NCBI GenBank assembly: GCA_946902875.1
Contig: OX336350.1
Location: 19,768,048-19,832,047 of the forward strand
Length of the DNA stretch: 64,000 nucleotides
Direction of reading: 5' to 3'
Origin: Nematopogon swammerdamellus
Lineage: Eukaryota; Arthropoda; Insecta; Lepidoptera; Adelidae
Below are positions 54,501 through 63,440 of the stretch, piece after piece (position 1 is the stretch's first letter; each line of letters begins with the position of its first letter). A program made the translations under genes and the position numbers. The notes under the pieces are model-generated. The model was not told the origin of the DNA. It saw nothing but the letters and a program-made list of their open reading frames with translations, and made no database searches.

Positions 54501-57500
54501 CCGTGTTGGAAGAGGAACGGCAGGTCTGCCGGGACAAGTGGTGGCTCCACCTCTTCTACATACACAACATCGTGAAACCCACCGACCTATGTCTGCCGCA
54601 GAGCTGGTCAGTTACATCACCGTTGTTTATTTTTTATGGAACCTGTTTGACATGTTTGGTTACATAATTTGCGATATCTCTTGATCGCAAGGTCCGAGGT
54701 TCCTAGATACGGCACGATCCAGTGACTTATGGAAAAATGTTACTTTACTAGGTCATATTATACATTCATAATGTATATGTATTTTTCATTTGGCCATACA
54801 CTTATACGACATGCAAACATGTATGTGATAACGTGTGACACTAGGGCGTCGTTAGACACCTTATGGGTGGCTGAGCGCCACATGTGCTTTCCATAAAAAA
54901 TTAACACCGTTCGGTACAGGTGTAAAACTTTTGTTCCCTTCCCTTGTTCCTTAGGTACTACGTAGTAGGTTTAAATTGTAGCTGACTGGGTTGGTACCAC
55001 TGTACTGAGCGAAAGACCGCCCCAAAGCAGCCTCGGCTGTGTTCTTCTCTTGTCCAGTGTAGCCAGCAATCAAAATGAACGTGATATTGGCTGGACGGAG
55101 CGTGGGTTACCAAGCGGTCCTTACAACGTGGCATGGAGCCGCTCAGTGGGATAATGATTTTATTTCAAGTGGACACTGGTCCAAGAAATGATCGAACGAA
55201 ATAAAATGTTTGACTGTACACGCAGGTACATCGGCGCTGACTTCCAGCTCTTCATCCTGGGCATGACGATCCTGGCGGTGCTGTGGCGGTACCCGAGCAT
55301 CACGCGCCCGCTTCTCATCGCCTGCATGCTCCTGGCTACCGTCACCCAGTTCTGTCTCATCTACTTCCTCCAGCTCCGCCCATCAATCCTTATGCAGTCG
55401 CCTGAGTGAGTTTTTGGTCATCCTTGTTGAGGTTGCTTAACGAACTACTTTATTACAGGAGTGCTGTGATCGTAACGGTTTACATTTAGACCGCGTAATT
55501 AAAAAAAAATAATTCCCATTTTGTTATGATTCAATTGAAATATTTTTTTATTCATATTTAGTTTTTGATTCAATATTTACATTTCGGACCTACGGACTGA
55601 ATATACATATACTATACAGAAGAATATACATATACTGTATATACTATACAGGTATCAATAAAGATCTACAGCATTCTCATCCAAAGTGTATTATTTTAAA
55701 ACCAATAACTATATCGCTGATAGTAAACCCAGATGAGTAAGTTTATTGGTAGGAGATTTGCGTCACCACGTTCCTATACAGGGTGTTAAAACGGCGAGTA
55801 CATTAATTTCGCCAGTGCGATCCTCGTGTTTTTCCGAGACAAAAGTGTGAACAAAGTTTTTCTCTAAAGTGTCTAGTTTTCGAGATATCAATTTTTGAAA
55901 TGTATGTTTTCGTCTAGTGTAATTTAACGCGTTCTTGCCGCTCCGCACCCTCCGCCTGCCGACCTCAAGTCCTTCACTCAGAAAGCTAAACCCCGCCCCT
56001 CCCGCCAACACCTCCGTCCGAGGCGCTCACGTCTCACCCGCTCTTCCCACCTCCGAGCCGCCCTGTTGTCATTAGATCATTTTTACACTAAAATAATCAA
56101 TTAGTTTGTATGAAAACTTTAACTTTTTATTTAAAGGGAATCCAGAAAAAAGTTAGTTGACTTTTTTGTTACTCTTGATCCCAATAATCATTTCCTAAAT
56201 TTAATGTACTCGCCGTTTTTACACCCTGTATATATAGCACTCTTGAAGACTTGGCTTGTGCAGCCAATAATGTTAGGTTATTTTTAAAGAAAACGCACTT
56301 TTCAGACGACTTCGCAACATGTTCGCGGGGGAGCCGTCGTGGAAGCTTGTGCACACCAGCTTCCAGGGCAACCTGCAGGGGTACATCTTCGGTCTCATCC
56401 TAGGCATAACCTACTACAAGTGGGAGAAGGAGGGATTCCGTATCTATGAGAAAAAGGTGTGTCCTAGTTGCCCTTCTACACAGGGCCGTCTTAGATCATG
56501 CAGTTTTTTTTATGAAAACATCAGTGTGTACTTTCATTTAGTGACTTGAATATTATAAAGTTATTTAAATATTTGTATACATTTTATAGAATTCATTAAG
56601 AAATTTTATGCAATGTATTTTTCTGATATTTGTTTTTTAAATCATAATTTTCAAACAACCCTAATAGGTCAAAGTTCGGCGACTCCCATTTGAAATACTG
56701 GCTAACTCTAAACTGCGCTGCTGAGAAGAACACAGCCGAAGCTGCTACGCGGCCATCTTTCGTCCAGTACGGCAGACCAGTTGCTCCATGGTTCTGATTA
56801 CATGTCAATCATGTCAAGTTTATTAAAAAAAGTTGAACAAAGAGGCCTGGTTGCAGTGGTTCCGCTTTCTGCACTACATATCGGTCCCGCTCGGATTCTT
56901 CTGTGTGTTCGCCGGACACCCCTTCCTCATGATCGAACCGGAGAACTACTTCCACTTCGCCCTCTACGCCATGATCGACAGACTCAGCTTCGCTTTCTGC
57001 ATCTCCGTCATCATGCTGGGATGCTTCTATAAGATCGACAGTGAGTTACTCTTTTTTCTTCAACCTTGCTCTACTAAGTTTACAAAAATCTATTAAATGA
57101 CATTTTCAAGACCAACAGTACTTTAATAATAATTCAGGGTGTTAGTTCTTGTTCACTGGTGACTGGATATCCCGGTGCATCTCATTGTCCTTGCCTTTTG
57201 CGACAAAATACTCTCGGAGGTTGTATGCCGCTTGCTGTTGTGGAGGTTCTTGGCATTTAGCATGCTTCGTCTCCCGCACTTCCGCGGAATATACAGCCTC
57301 ATGAGCGACGATGGCGGGTGATGCATCTGGTCCGTTAGAAATTCTAGGGCGTCCAGCTCAGTCTGAGACGATTTGAGTATGCCAAGGGTATAAGAACGGG
57401 CATGACCCAACCGTTTTAGGCTCTGATCTTGTAACCGACTCCGTTTAGTACTATTTTGAAACAGTCATAGAGCTTTGCCTTTGCGTATTGTCATTTTTTT

Positions 57501-60257
57501 TTAATTTATTTATTTATACATACTTCCTTTATATATATTAGAGGGTCCTTCGCTTTATATGGATGCTCTCACACTTGTCTATTCAGAACTCCATTCCGAT
57601 GTCGCTGCTGAAATTTTCGGTTGTCTTCGGCATTGACATCAGCTTAGAGTCCGAACTAGACAGTATTTTTCATATAGAATTGTTCATATAGAACACGTCC
57701 ATAGGTCATCCATATAGAATAAGTGAAAAATCGAGTAGCTCCCTCTCTGCAGAAAGTAGCTGAGTCCCGAAACCCCAAAAAGAACTGAGGGGGTTAAGAG
57801 CTAAGCAGAACCAAAGCTCAGGCTGTCACCCTGGAAGATGACCCGACGTATATGAATGCGGTAATCCACATCACAAAGCTGTACTCCACCTGGAAGGCTC
57901 AGAACTATCTTCCAATGTTCCATTCATGTACTCAGGAACCGACTAGATATTTTCATCAATTACGTATAGCAGTAAAACTTTCCTGTGGTCTGTGGGGTAC
58001 AGAATCAAAAACCTTCTTATAGTCAATCCAGGCGGCGGACATATTCTTTCTGCTGCACCGAAACTGCTGGTAAATAGTCGCATCTATGAGAAGAAGCTCC
58101 TTAGTACCGCTGGATCCAGCCCGACATCCATTCTGGGCAGCCTACATGATGTTGCGGCGGTCGTGAACATTTATTTTGTTTGTTAGAAATGGATGTCAGC
58201 AGTTTGTGCCGACATCGGTATAGGGCCCCTAATTTTCGGGACGCTAGTTTCGCCTTGGACTCTATGAAGGATCGAAGTCCCTGGATACCTCCATACCTTT
58301 TAGCAATATATGCAATTGTAGGCTAACTTATAAAGATAATAACCGTACATGCCTAATTGTGCATGCAACAAACTACTTCATTTGATTTGAAAAAAAAAGT
58401 GAACAGACAGCTTATACCATTGGTGCAGCAGATTATGCAGAATGTAGACAACCGTATGAGGTTCCGTCTGTATACAGCGTGTTGTTGACCGGTGTGCACA
58501 GCTATATACTACCGGATCCTGGGCTGGCGCGGCTGGCAGACTCTGGGCCGGCTCAGCTACGGCATGATGCTGCTGCACACCATCACCTTCCTCAACATGT
58601 CCTGTTCTATCCAGTACCCGCGCGCCATCGGCTTCTATGCGTCGGTTAGTGACAATCATTGCAATATACCTATTTTCTCCCGAGTACATTCACGACTCCT
58701 CCAAGAGAGTCGTAAATAGGCACCTAGGCATGAGCGGCCACTGCTCACTAAATAAACATCTACACACGATGGGTATTACGCATAGTCCACTATGCAAAGG
58801 ATGCTTGGCGACGGATGAAACGGTCGAGCATGTTTTGTTGTAGTGTGCTTGACAACCAACGAAGGGACATACTCCGTTCTCCATCTTCCGTTGCAGCGGT
58901 CTGCAGCCACCCCGGTCGACTTGTGGCTTTCATGGAAGACATAGGCTGGCTGGGGTTGCTGGAGATTGCGGGGTTTTGCACGAAGGTCCCCAACCAAGCG
59001 GGATTAGTTTGCAGGCCTAGAGCCAACCCCAAACCAAACAACAACAACAAAAACAACATAGGCACCTGTCAGGTCGGCATGGCGTTCGCAACCACTCAAA
59101 CCGAATGTTCATGAACTCCATTAGAACTTATGTATGGTTGAACCACATGTCGCGCTTAGTATTAAACATATTTACAGGACAATCCATGTCGGAAGTGGGG
59201 GTAGAAGATTGTGTGTGAAAAGGAGAAAACTCCGACTTATTTTCTATCTATCCGATCGTACTTCTCGCAATAGAAGAATAGAATTTGAGGTTGACCTCAT
59301 AAGCATGAAAAGTCACAATAAATTCGAAGACCTAAACCGGACCTTGACGGACCGTCCGACTCAAGAATCGGACGCCAATGCCGCGGCCGTCCCGAATATC
59401 GGCTCATTAAAATGCAGCGAAAAAATAACGTTGTGTGGCAGGGCCGTATAGTACGTGGAGATTAACCTACCCCATTCCATTGGTAAAACAGGTGTCACGT
59501 AAAACTTTAGGTCCCTTCCCTAACCTCGCTATATCAGTCAGTCAGTCAGTCAGCGTGTAAGTGTCCACTGCTGGACATACGCCGCTCCAATTTTCCTCCA
59601 GTTCTCCCGGCCTTCAGCTGTACGGAACTACTGCTTTCCGCCGACGTACTTGATGTCATCGTCCCACCTGGCGGGTGGTCCTCCCACACTCCGTTTTCCC
59701 GCCCACAGCCGCCAGCGTAGGACACGGTCACTCCAACGGTCGTCGTCTCTTCGGCTAACGTGCCCAGCCCACTGCCACGCGACAAGGTCTGCTAAAGAAG
59801 GCCGAGAGACGAATTCAACTGGGTTGGGCTGCCTGCGGAAAGTTAAAATTCGCCCTGAGGTCTCGCTATGTGGTAGGGTTTAACTCATTCGGACTGATAC
59901 CACCGCACTGAATGAAGGTCAGTCGAAACGGCTATAACACGGTCCATGTTTGAAGTCCGTTCTGTGTAGCCGACCAGAGGGAAGCACTGCCATGACCTCG
60001 TTCGCCAAGGTGTTATAACTGACATCACGGGTGTGGTGGGTGACGTGGCTAACATGTTGTTGTCCATGAAAAGGCGTTGTGTGCTGCAGATGAACGACTG
60101 GCTGGGTAACGTGGTGATCACGTACGTGGCGGCTGTTCCGCTGACGCTGATGCTGGAGTATCCGCTGCAGCGGCTACAGAAGGTCATCCTGCATGGCTCG
60201 CCCGACAGGAGCAAGAGGAAGCAGCTGCAGGAGACCAACGGAACCAAGAAGGAGTAG
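48483..60257 (+). CDS. NRF-6-like membrane acyltransferase, copy B (12 exons, introns included)
   Basis: Tandem paralogue of the gene at 21441-39635, with the same role and domain order. Exons: 48483-48564, 50372-50511, 51879-52209, 52723-52840, 53293-53383, 53655-53824, 54424-54606, 55226-55405, 56306-56456, 56857-57040, 58502-58644, 60090-60257. It gives 1941 nt and 646 residues, open throughout, with every exon the same length as in copy A. The R-X10-H motif is kept (R224, H235), although the preceding residue is Phe (QGFR) instead of Leu. By hand count about 52 residues differ, mostly conservative membrane changes, but exon 10 holds 13 of them. Introns are shorter overall and carry their own LINE/MITE insertions. 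Both copies look functional. Whether they differ in expression cannot be read from the sequence. Confidence 0.88.
48725..48890 (+). mobile_element. S2 head remnant in intron 1, shared with copy A
   Basis: 'gtcagcttcggtagctcggt', 'gaaattaagcacacccgg', 'ctaggtgaccgtttgacc'. Partner of 21670-21830. Confidence 0.72.
48914..49089 (+). mobile_element. LINE 3' end, intron 1 of copy B only
   Basis: 'ctctggaacgctctccca', 'caggccggcatgcatggcat', 'cgccacatgtcgagctttc', then A-rich tail. Confidence 0.65.
49699..49979. mobile_element. MITE with a paralogous empty site
   Basis: Ends 'tatacacggtgttgcag' and 'ttgcaacaccgtgtata'. Copy A reads straight through at 27483-27500 ('gtcgtgtattaatgaatatc'). Confidence 0.85.
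50000..50345 (-). mobile_element. Jockey-like reverse transcriptase fragment, intron 1 of copy B
   Basis: Paralogous to 27500-27850: DISKAFDRVW and TGVP(R/Q)GS-type motifs in a decayed frame. Confidence 0.78.
50372..50511 (+). CDS. Copy B exon 2: start of NRF domain
   Basis: Acceptor 'cgtcttgcag', donor 'gtgcct'. 140 nt. Encodes DVEYNKLPKLFTLEHYENC and onward; two changes from copy A (Asp to Asn, Ala to Thr). Confidence 0.85.
51090..51740 (-). mobile_element. RTE-like LINE fragment, intron 2 of copy B
   Basis: Reads ILIGKGVRQGNVISPKLFTN, TLEDVFKTLEWDNMGIDVNE, LISNLRFSADG (decayed F/YADD box) and EEYVYLGQILRLG-like sequence, then a 3' part to 'cagcgtgtatacgtcc'. Internal deletions and stops. 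Absent from copy A. Confidence 0.82.
51837..51878 (+). repeat. 21-bp acceptor-like units before copy B exon 3
   Basis: Two units, the first degenerate ('ccactcttcccagag'), the second ending in the exon 3 acceptor. Unit number differs from copy A (two against five). Confidence 0.75.
51879..52209 (+). CDS. Copy B exon 3: NRF domain and first membrane span
   Basis: 331 nt. Encodes AISDGERFNYNHTKLHRGVC and onward; all Cys are kept. Preceded by only two 21-bp acceptor-like units (51837-51878), against five in copy A. Donor 'gtttgt'. Confidence 0.84.
52260..52560. repeat. Dispersed repeat in intron 3 of copy B
   Basis: 'gtctgtctgtatgtctgtgg' and 'catcgtagctgc' appear twice about 180 bp apart, each followed by 'ggaccgattt'. 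Unclassified. Confidence 0.5.
52723..52840 (+). CDS. Copy B exon 4
   Basis: 118 nt, same junctions as copy A. Encodes GIPWLMAFSIRISWNQ-type sequence with Glu at that variable site (SWEQ), then NEGDPRLNNLSPIQGF; the split Arg codon of R-X10-H closes the exon. Confidence 0.84.
53293..53383 (+). CDS. Copy B exon 5: catalytic-type His helix
   Basis: 91 nt. Encodes RTLTMVLVVMSHVVVIAMY and RYPPDNPRLIEL, one conservative change from copy A. Confidence 0.87.
53425..53475 (+). mobile_element. Jockey-like LINE remnant, intron 5, shared with copy A
   Basis: Reads SFLCGTARVWNCLPVSV; partner of 31265-31420. Confidence 0.7.
53655..53824 (+). CDS. Copy B exon 6
   Basis: 170 nt. Encodes APYSKFSAILFNGHFVMQTF, then MVMGSFLVAYNFLIFRETKK. 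Donor 'gtatgg'. Followed by degenerate copies of its own 3' half, as in copy A. Confidence 0.85.
53825..54260 (+). repeat. Exon 6-derived degenerate array, copy B intron 6
   Basis: Three or so degraded repeats of the exon 6 3' half (around 53842, 54007 and 54116), with indels and altered frames. Same arrangement as copy A but more decayed. Confidence 0.75.
54424..54606 (+). CDS. Copy B exon 7
   Basis: 183 nt. RLTPAYMYVISMSATLGSRF and CRDKWWLHLFYIHN are unchanged; VKPTDLC replaces VKASDIC. Same weak donor 'gtcagt'. Confidence 0.86.
54843..55110 (+). mobile_element. LINE end and S3 remnant, intron 7 of copy B
   Basis: 54843-54902 is a LINE 3' tail ('cgtcgttagacaccttatgg', 'gagcgccacatgtg'). 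54905-55110 is the S3 remnant shared with copy A. Confidence 0.65.
55226..55405 (+). CDS. Copy B exon 8
   Basis: 180 nt. Encodes YIGADFQLFILGMTILAVLW and onward, with two changes (Thr to Ile, Pro to Ser). Among the most conserved exons. Confidence 0.87.
55775..56232. mobile_element. TIR element, 458 bp, intron 8 of copy B
   Basis: 'tatacagggtgttaaaacgg' with 'cgagtacatta' is mirrored at 56201-56232. No transposase. No counterpart in copy A. Confidence 0.82.
56306..56456 (+). CDS. Copy B exon 9
   Basis: 151 nt. Starts RLRNMFAGEPSWKLVHTSF; the rest (QGNLQGYIFGLILGITYYKW) is identical to copy A. Donor 'gtgtgt'. Confidence 0.85.
56857..57040 (+). CDS. Copy B exon 10 (most divergent exon)
   Basis: 184 nt. 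Encodes WFRFLHYISVPLGFFCVFAG, then RLSFAFCISVIMLGCFYKID. Alternative in-frame start at 56845 would add AWLQ. Thirteen of 61 residues differ from copy A. Confidence 0.75.
57140..58195 (-). mobile_element. R2/R4-like LINE reverse transcriptase, decayed, intron 10 of copy B
   Basis: Minus strand reads AWIDYKKVFDSVPHR (motif A), RRVIFQGDSLS (motif B) and HLFYMDDL (catalytic box), then MHHPPSSLMRLYIPRKCGRR nearer the C-terminus. FQGDS and YMDDL are diagnostic of reverse transcriptases of this type. Frameshifts and stops are present. Confidence 0.72.
58502..58644 (+). CDS. Copy B exon 11
   Basis: 143 nt. Encodes IYYRILGWRGWQTLGRLSYG, then MMLLHTITFLNMSCSIQYPR. The AT3 C-terminal signature is intact. 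Confidence 0.86.
58660..59165 (+). mobile_element. LINE 3' end with nested LINE, intron 11 of copy B
   Basis: 58660-58725 ('tctcccgagtacattcacga') continues at 59058-59165 ('ggcacctgtcaggtcggcat', 'aaccacatgtcgcgctt'). A second LINE occupies 58726-59057. Confidence 0.7.
58726..59057 (+). mobile_element. RNase H-type LINE 3' end with 10-bp target duplication
   Basis: Encodes MSGHCSLNKHLHTMGITHSP, LCKGCLATDETVEHVLL (zinc-knuckle-like C-x2-C-x7-E-x3-H) and ends in (AAC)n. 'ataggcacct' flanks it at 58716-58725 and 59058-59067. Confidence 0.85.
59533..59861 (-). mobile_element. RTE-like LINE with twin-primed structure
   Basis: 59533-59780 is the RTE C-terminus on the minus strand, ending in (CTGA)n. 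59782-59861 reads on the plus strand GLLKKAERRIQLGWAACGKL, an upstream RTE segment in opposite orientation. 'ctcgctat' flanks it (59525-59532, 59862-59869). Inserted in the old SINE next to exon 12. Confidence 0.82.
59870..60070 (+). mobile_element. Old S1/S2 SINE next to exon 12, right part
   Basis: 'gtggtagggtttaactcatt' to 'gtgacgtggctaaca'. Counterpart of 39205-39450, split by the RTE insertion. Confidence 0.62.
60090..60257 (+). CDS. Copy B exon 12, stop
   Basis: 168 nt including TAG. Two changes from copy A (ILRG to ILHG, RNK to RSK). Acceptor 'gtgctgcag'. Confidence 0.86.
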   Translation: MNDWLGNVVITYVAAVPLTLMLEYPLQRLQKVILHGSPDRSKRKQLQETNGTKKE

Positions 60258-61249
60258 GCTCTACGTGCAATATTGTCGAGTACAATTGTTATCAAACTTT
60301 ACTACGGCTTGTACGATGTTTACTCCATAAGATTTGCGCATCTAAAGCGCGTACTGTAAGCGGGGTGAGTTTTTGAATACCGGCAGTAGTGGAATAGGGA
60401 CAAAATGGAGTGATTCTGTCAAAGACCGTACCAAACTAGATAGACGCGGTGCTGAGGCTCTGCGCTTGCTCCGCCAAAAGGAATATGAACTTATAAAGGA
60501 ATATGATTGGCGTAGCGCGCACAAGCGAGCGGTAAGAGGAAGCGATGCATTAGGCCCTAGTGTTAAAAAGAGACAAATAGTTTTCTCGCCGTCTTTCTCC
60601 GCTCTGCGAGGATTGTCGGTATTGTAACGAAGGGTGAGGGGATGCCGGAGTTTTGGAGCATGATTGTCGAGAAAATACTTGTTGAGCACCGCATCTATCT
60701 AGTTTGGTATGGTCTTTGGATTCTGCATCTGAAACTGAACAGGTATTAAAAACTCACCCTATGTATCAAACGATCGCAAACTGTCGAAGTGTGCTTTTCA
60801 CACTCACACCCTCACGGACATATCCTTAGACACATCAAAGTGTATGCCCATTTAGGTTTATTTTATTATTGTACGCTCTTTAAGTACTTATAAACATGTA
60901 ATATAATGTAACTTAACAAGGAAATGTAATTAATTGGCTGTATGTTTTCTTAATAAAAAAAAAGATAATTGTATGGTAACGATGACAAACAATATTTAAT
61001 ATTAGAAAATTTTGGTAAATAAATATATATATTCCTCAATAACGGTTAAGCCGAATTAAATGCATTTTCATTAATTTATTTTATTGGTATACATGCAGTG
61101 AAAAAAAAAATGCATCTGACATTCCCGTAAGTTTTAAAGAAAAACCTAGTTATTTTACGTTAGGTAGATATTATAGTTCAAATCATTTTTTTTTTCGCAT
61201 TTAAAAGCGTATTGATTATGTTAATAATTGTTGGTATATAATCTTTTTT
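60258..61249 (+). other. Probable 3' UTR region of copy B
   Basis: 60258-60385 and 60725-61060 align with copy A. The block between is a TIR element (next entry). Confidence 0.45.
60420..60718. mobile_element. MITE with about 30-bp TIRs in the copy B 3' region
   Basis: 'caaagaccgtaccaaactag' and 'ctagtttggtatggtctttg' are the inverted ends. It holds an open frame (WSDSVKDRTKLDRRGAEALR and on) of unknown origin. Absent from copy A. Confidence 0.75.
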
Positions 61250-61255
61250 AATAAA
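61250..61255 (+). terminator. Candidate polyadenylation signal, copy B
   Basis: AATAAA in the block shared with copy A (40689), about 1 kb after the stop codon. Confidence 0.35.
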
Positions 61256-61268
61256 CTATTTTTGTATA

Positions 61269-61916
61269 ATTTTCTTTTTTTTTTAACTCATGGAAGTGCA
61301 TCTTGTTTTTTTATTGTTGTTTTATTAGTTGTTTTATTTTTTATTTATATTTTTTTTTTTTTTGGTTTAATTTGTCTCCTCCCGAAACAGGCAAAACTCA
61401 TTTGAGTATACATCCAATTCTGTGGTAGCTTTTAACGTCTGTTGTATAAGTTCCCGCACCGCGAGAACCACAAAAATATATATTTTTAATTACAACGACG
61501 ACGCGACAAACTTCCGCCGTCCGCCATCTTTTTTTTCACACTTTTTTTTATTTATCATCTCTTGGCAGTACACTGCACTCAGATTTGTCATATTTTACAT
61601 TATTCCGCCAGCTCGATTATCACAAAGAGTTTGTATACGTCGCTGCGCTCCTTAATACAAACTCTTTGGATTATCAATTTATCACAGCGAAGAAGAACTG
61701 GCATGAAACTAAACTGGCATTTTTTCAATGTTCACTAAAAATGTTTGCCACTACCTAAACACGCATGCGCTATCTAACAAATAATAACATTAAACTATAC
61801 TAAATCTAAAATAAAAAAACTAAATAAATAAATTTATTTTAGACTTTTTAAATACATGTTTGAAGATGTTCAGATTAAATTTTTACTTCTGCTTTAGTTC
61901 AAGTATTCAAATATTC
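61269..61916. other. Downstream spacer
   Basis: T-rich tracts and a small hairpin ('aaagagtttgta' at 61625, 'tacaaactcttt' at 61657). No gene. Confidence 0.4.
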
Positions 61917-62143
61917 CCTTCGGTCGTGCCGGCTACACTGAACTGGACGGAAAACACAAACTATTTACATAGCCGTTTCGACCGACCTTTCATTCAGTGC
62001 GTTGGTACCAACCCGGGCGGGTTAACCCTACCACCTAGTAATATAAGAAGGGAGTCATATCCCTTAGTCGCCTTTTACGACATACACGGGGAGAGATGCA
62101 GTGGGTCTATTATTTTAAAGTACCGGCACCACACGGTACCAGT
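61917..62143 (-). mobile_element. S1 SINE lacking its 3' (poly-A) end
   Basis: 'cccttcggtcgtgccggcta' to 'accacacggtac'. Confidence 0.78.
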
Positions 62144-62459
62144 TGTCCAATATCGACTATTATGGTGCGTCAGTCACGTCAGGTACATTATTTATTTAAT
62201 AATAGTAGGTACTGTTATCCACTCGCCCTTCCTTACTATGGTCACAATATTTAAAACGCATCTGCTTTAGCAATACAACCACTTAAAGCCTGACCAGGAA
62301 TATATGAGGGGCCGCCATATTGCGGAATTTCGTTGGAACTAATTTCTTACACTGGCCACAATGATGTTTGAATCTTGATAATCTGTTGTCAATGTCAAAA
62401 TTTCATAATCTCTTGATATTATGTTTTTGCGTTAAACTATAAAATCCTTTCCTTATTCC

Positions 62460-62690
62460 TTACCTATAATAAAATCCAACGCCTGCTTTCTGTCTGAGTG
62501 TCTGAGTGTATGTCTGTCTGTCCGCTTATAACTCGAGAAACACTGAACCGATTTTAATAAAACAAAATTCTACGGATAGCTTGATTCTTCCCATCAACTA
62601 TAGGCTACTTACTATCACGCTAAATGGCTTATGAGGTTAGCAGAGAAGTCAAATATGAGAGCGGGCGGAGCCGCGGGCACAGCTAGTAAC
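62460..62690 (+). mobile_element. Nested Helitron-like element
   Basis: Ends 'gcgggcggagccgcgggcac' then 'agctagt', the same end motif as 11770-11794; another partial copy with 'cacgctaaatggcttatgag' is at 63860. Confidence 0.5.
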
Positions 62691-62698
62691 ACTATAAA

Positions 62699-63006
62699 AT
62701 GCCAAAAACTAGTCATAGTAGGGAGCGGAATACTGTGTACAATGTTTTCAAGTGTTTGCAAGACAAAAAACGTGCAGGATGTGAAAGCATTCCTCTAAAT
62801 GATGTATTAAAGCAAAGATAAATACATGATACGTCATTGTAGTAAAGTTGGCTTCTGAACTGAAATTTAGGTAAAACGTTATGTCATTGTAGTGAGATTG
62901 TCATGAATTGGCCGCCGTAATGTACAATTAGGTAATTATTTTTTGTTCTATCTAGGTGTATCTCAAGCATCTATTTACCGAATAGCAAACAAAAGAGGGA
63001 CGTAAA
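62699..63006 (+). pseudogene. Transposase N-terminal (helix-turn-helix) remnant
   Basis: 62699-62821 encodes 40 residues (MPKTSHSRERNTVYNVFKCL, QDKKRAGCESIPLNDVLKQR) and stop. After an intron-like gap, 62955-63006 reads GVSQASIYRIANKRGT, a helix-turn-helix recognition helix. This is the usual N-terminus of insect DDE transposases; the rest is lost. Confidence 0.6.
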
Positions 63007-63440
63007 TATTATTCGTTCTGAACAAAAAACACCTTTTGACTTTACAGAAATACGAAACGTCCGAATAAAAATAGCTAAGGTTAAGTTTTTTTTAATTAGA
63101 ATTTTTATTTAGAAGTTTAGTGTTTCAGCAAGGTCGATTTATTATTTTTCTAATAATTTGTACACTTTGCTTCAGGATATATCTGCAGATACACGGAAAA
63201 AATGTCGTGAACATGTAAATGTCAAGGCTAGTTCTTTTTACATTTACATCAAAATATAAATAAAAGATGCATTAAATTAAAATACATTTTGTATATTTTA
63301 TTGTGTATTTCAGTGCAAAAGTACATTTTGAATAAAAATATCGGCCGATTCAATATGTGCGTACTATACTGAATGTTGCTATATAAATCTAAAAAGTGGC
63401 TCCATCTTGACAGCTCTCATATATTCCTGGTCAGGCTTTA

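Larger units (their letters stand above)
47255..61268 (+). repeat. Duplication unit, distal copy (gene copy B)
   Basis: Partner of 20340-40708, in direct orientation. Exons align without gaps. Flanking DNA differs on both sides, so the unit is about 14-20 kb and includes upstream and 3' sequence. It is a DNA-level tandem duplication, not a retrocopy, because introns are preserved. Confidence 0.8.
62284..63440 (+). mobile_element. Tc1/mariner-like TIR transposon with decayed transposase start
   Basis: 25-bp inverted ends ('aaagcctgaccaggaata' mirrored by 'tattcctggtcaggcttt') flanked by TA. It carries a transposase N-terminal remnant (62699-63006) and a nested element (62460-62690). The DDE catalytic part is missing. 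Confidence 0.78.

Noticed and set aside
58637..59114. Cys/His motif frame as a zinc-finger gene in copy B intron 11
   Set aside because: Motif and context fit the C-terminal zinc knuckle of a LINE with poly-AAC tail and flanking target duplication.
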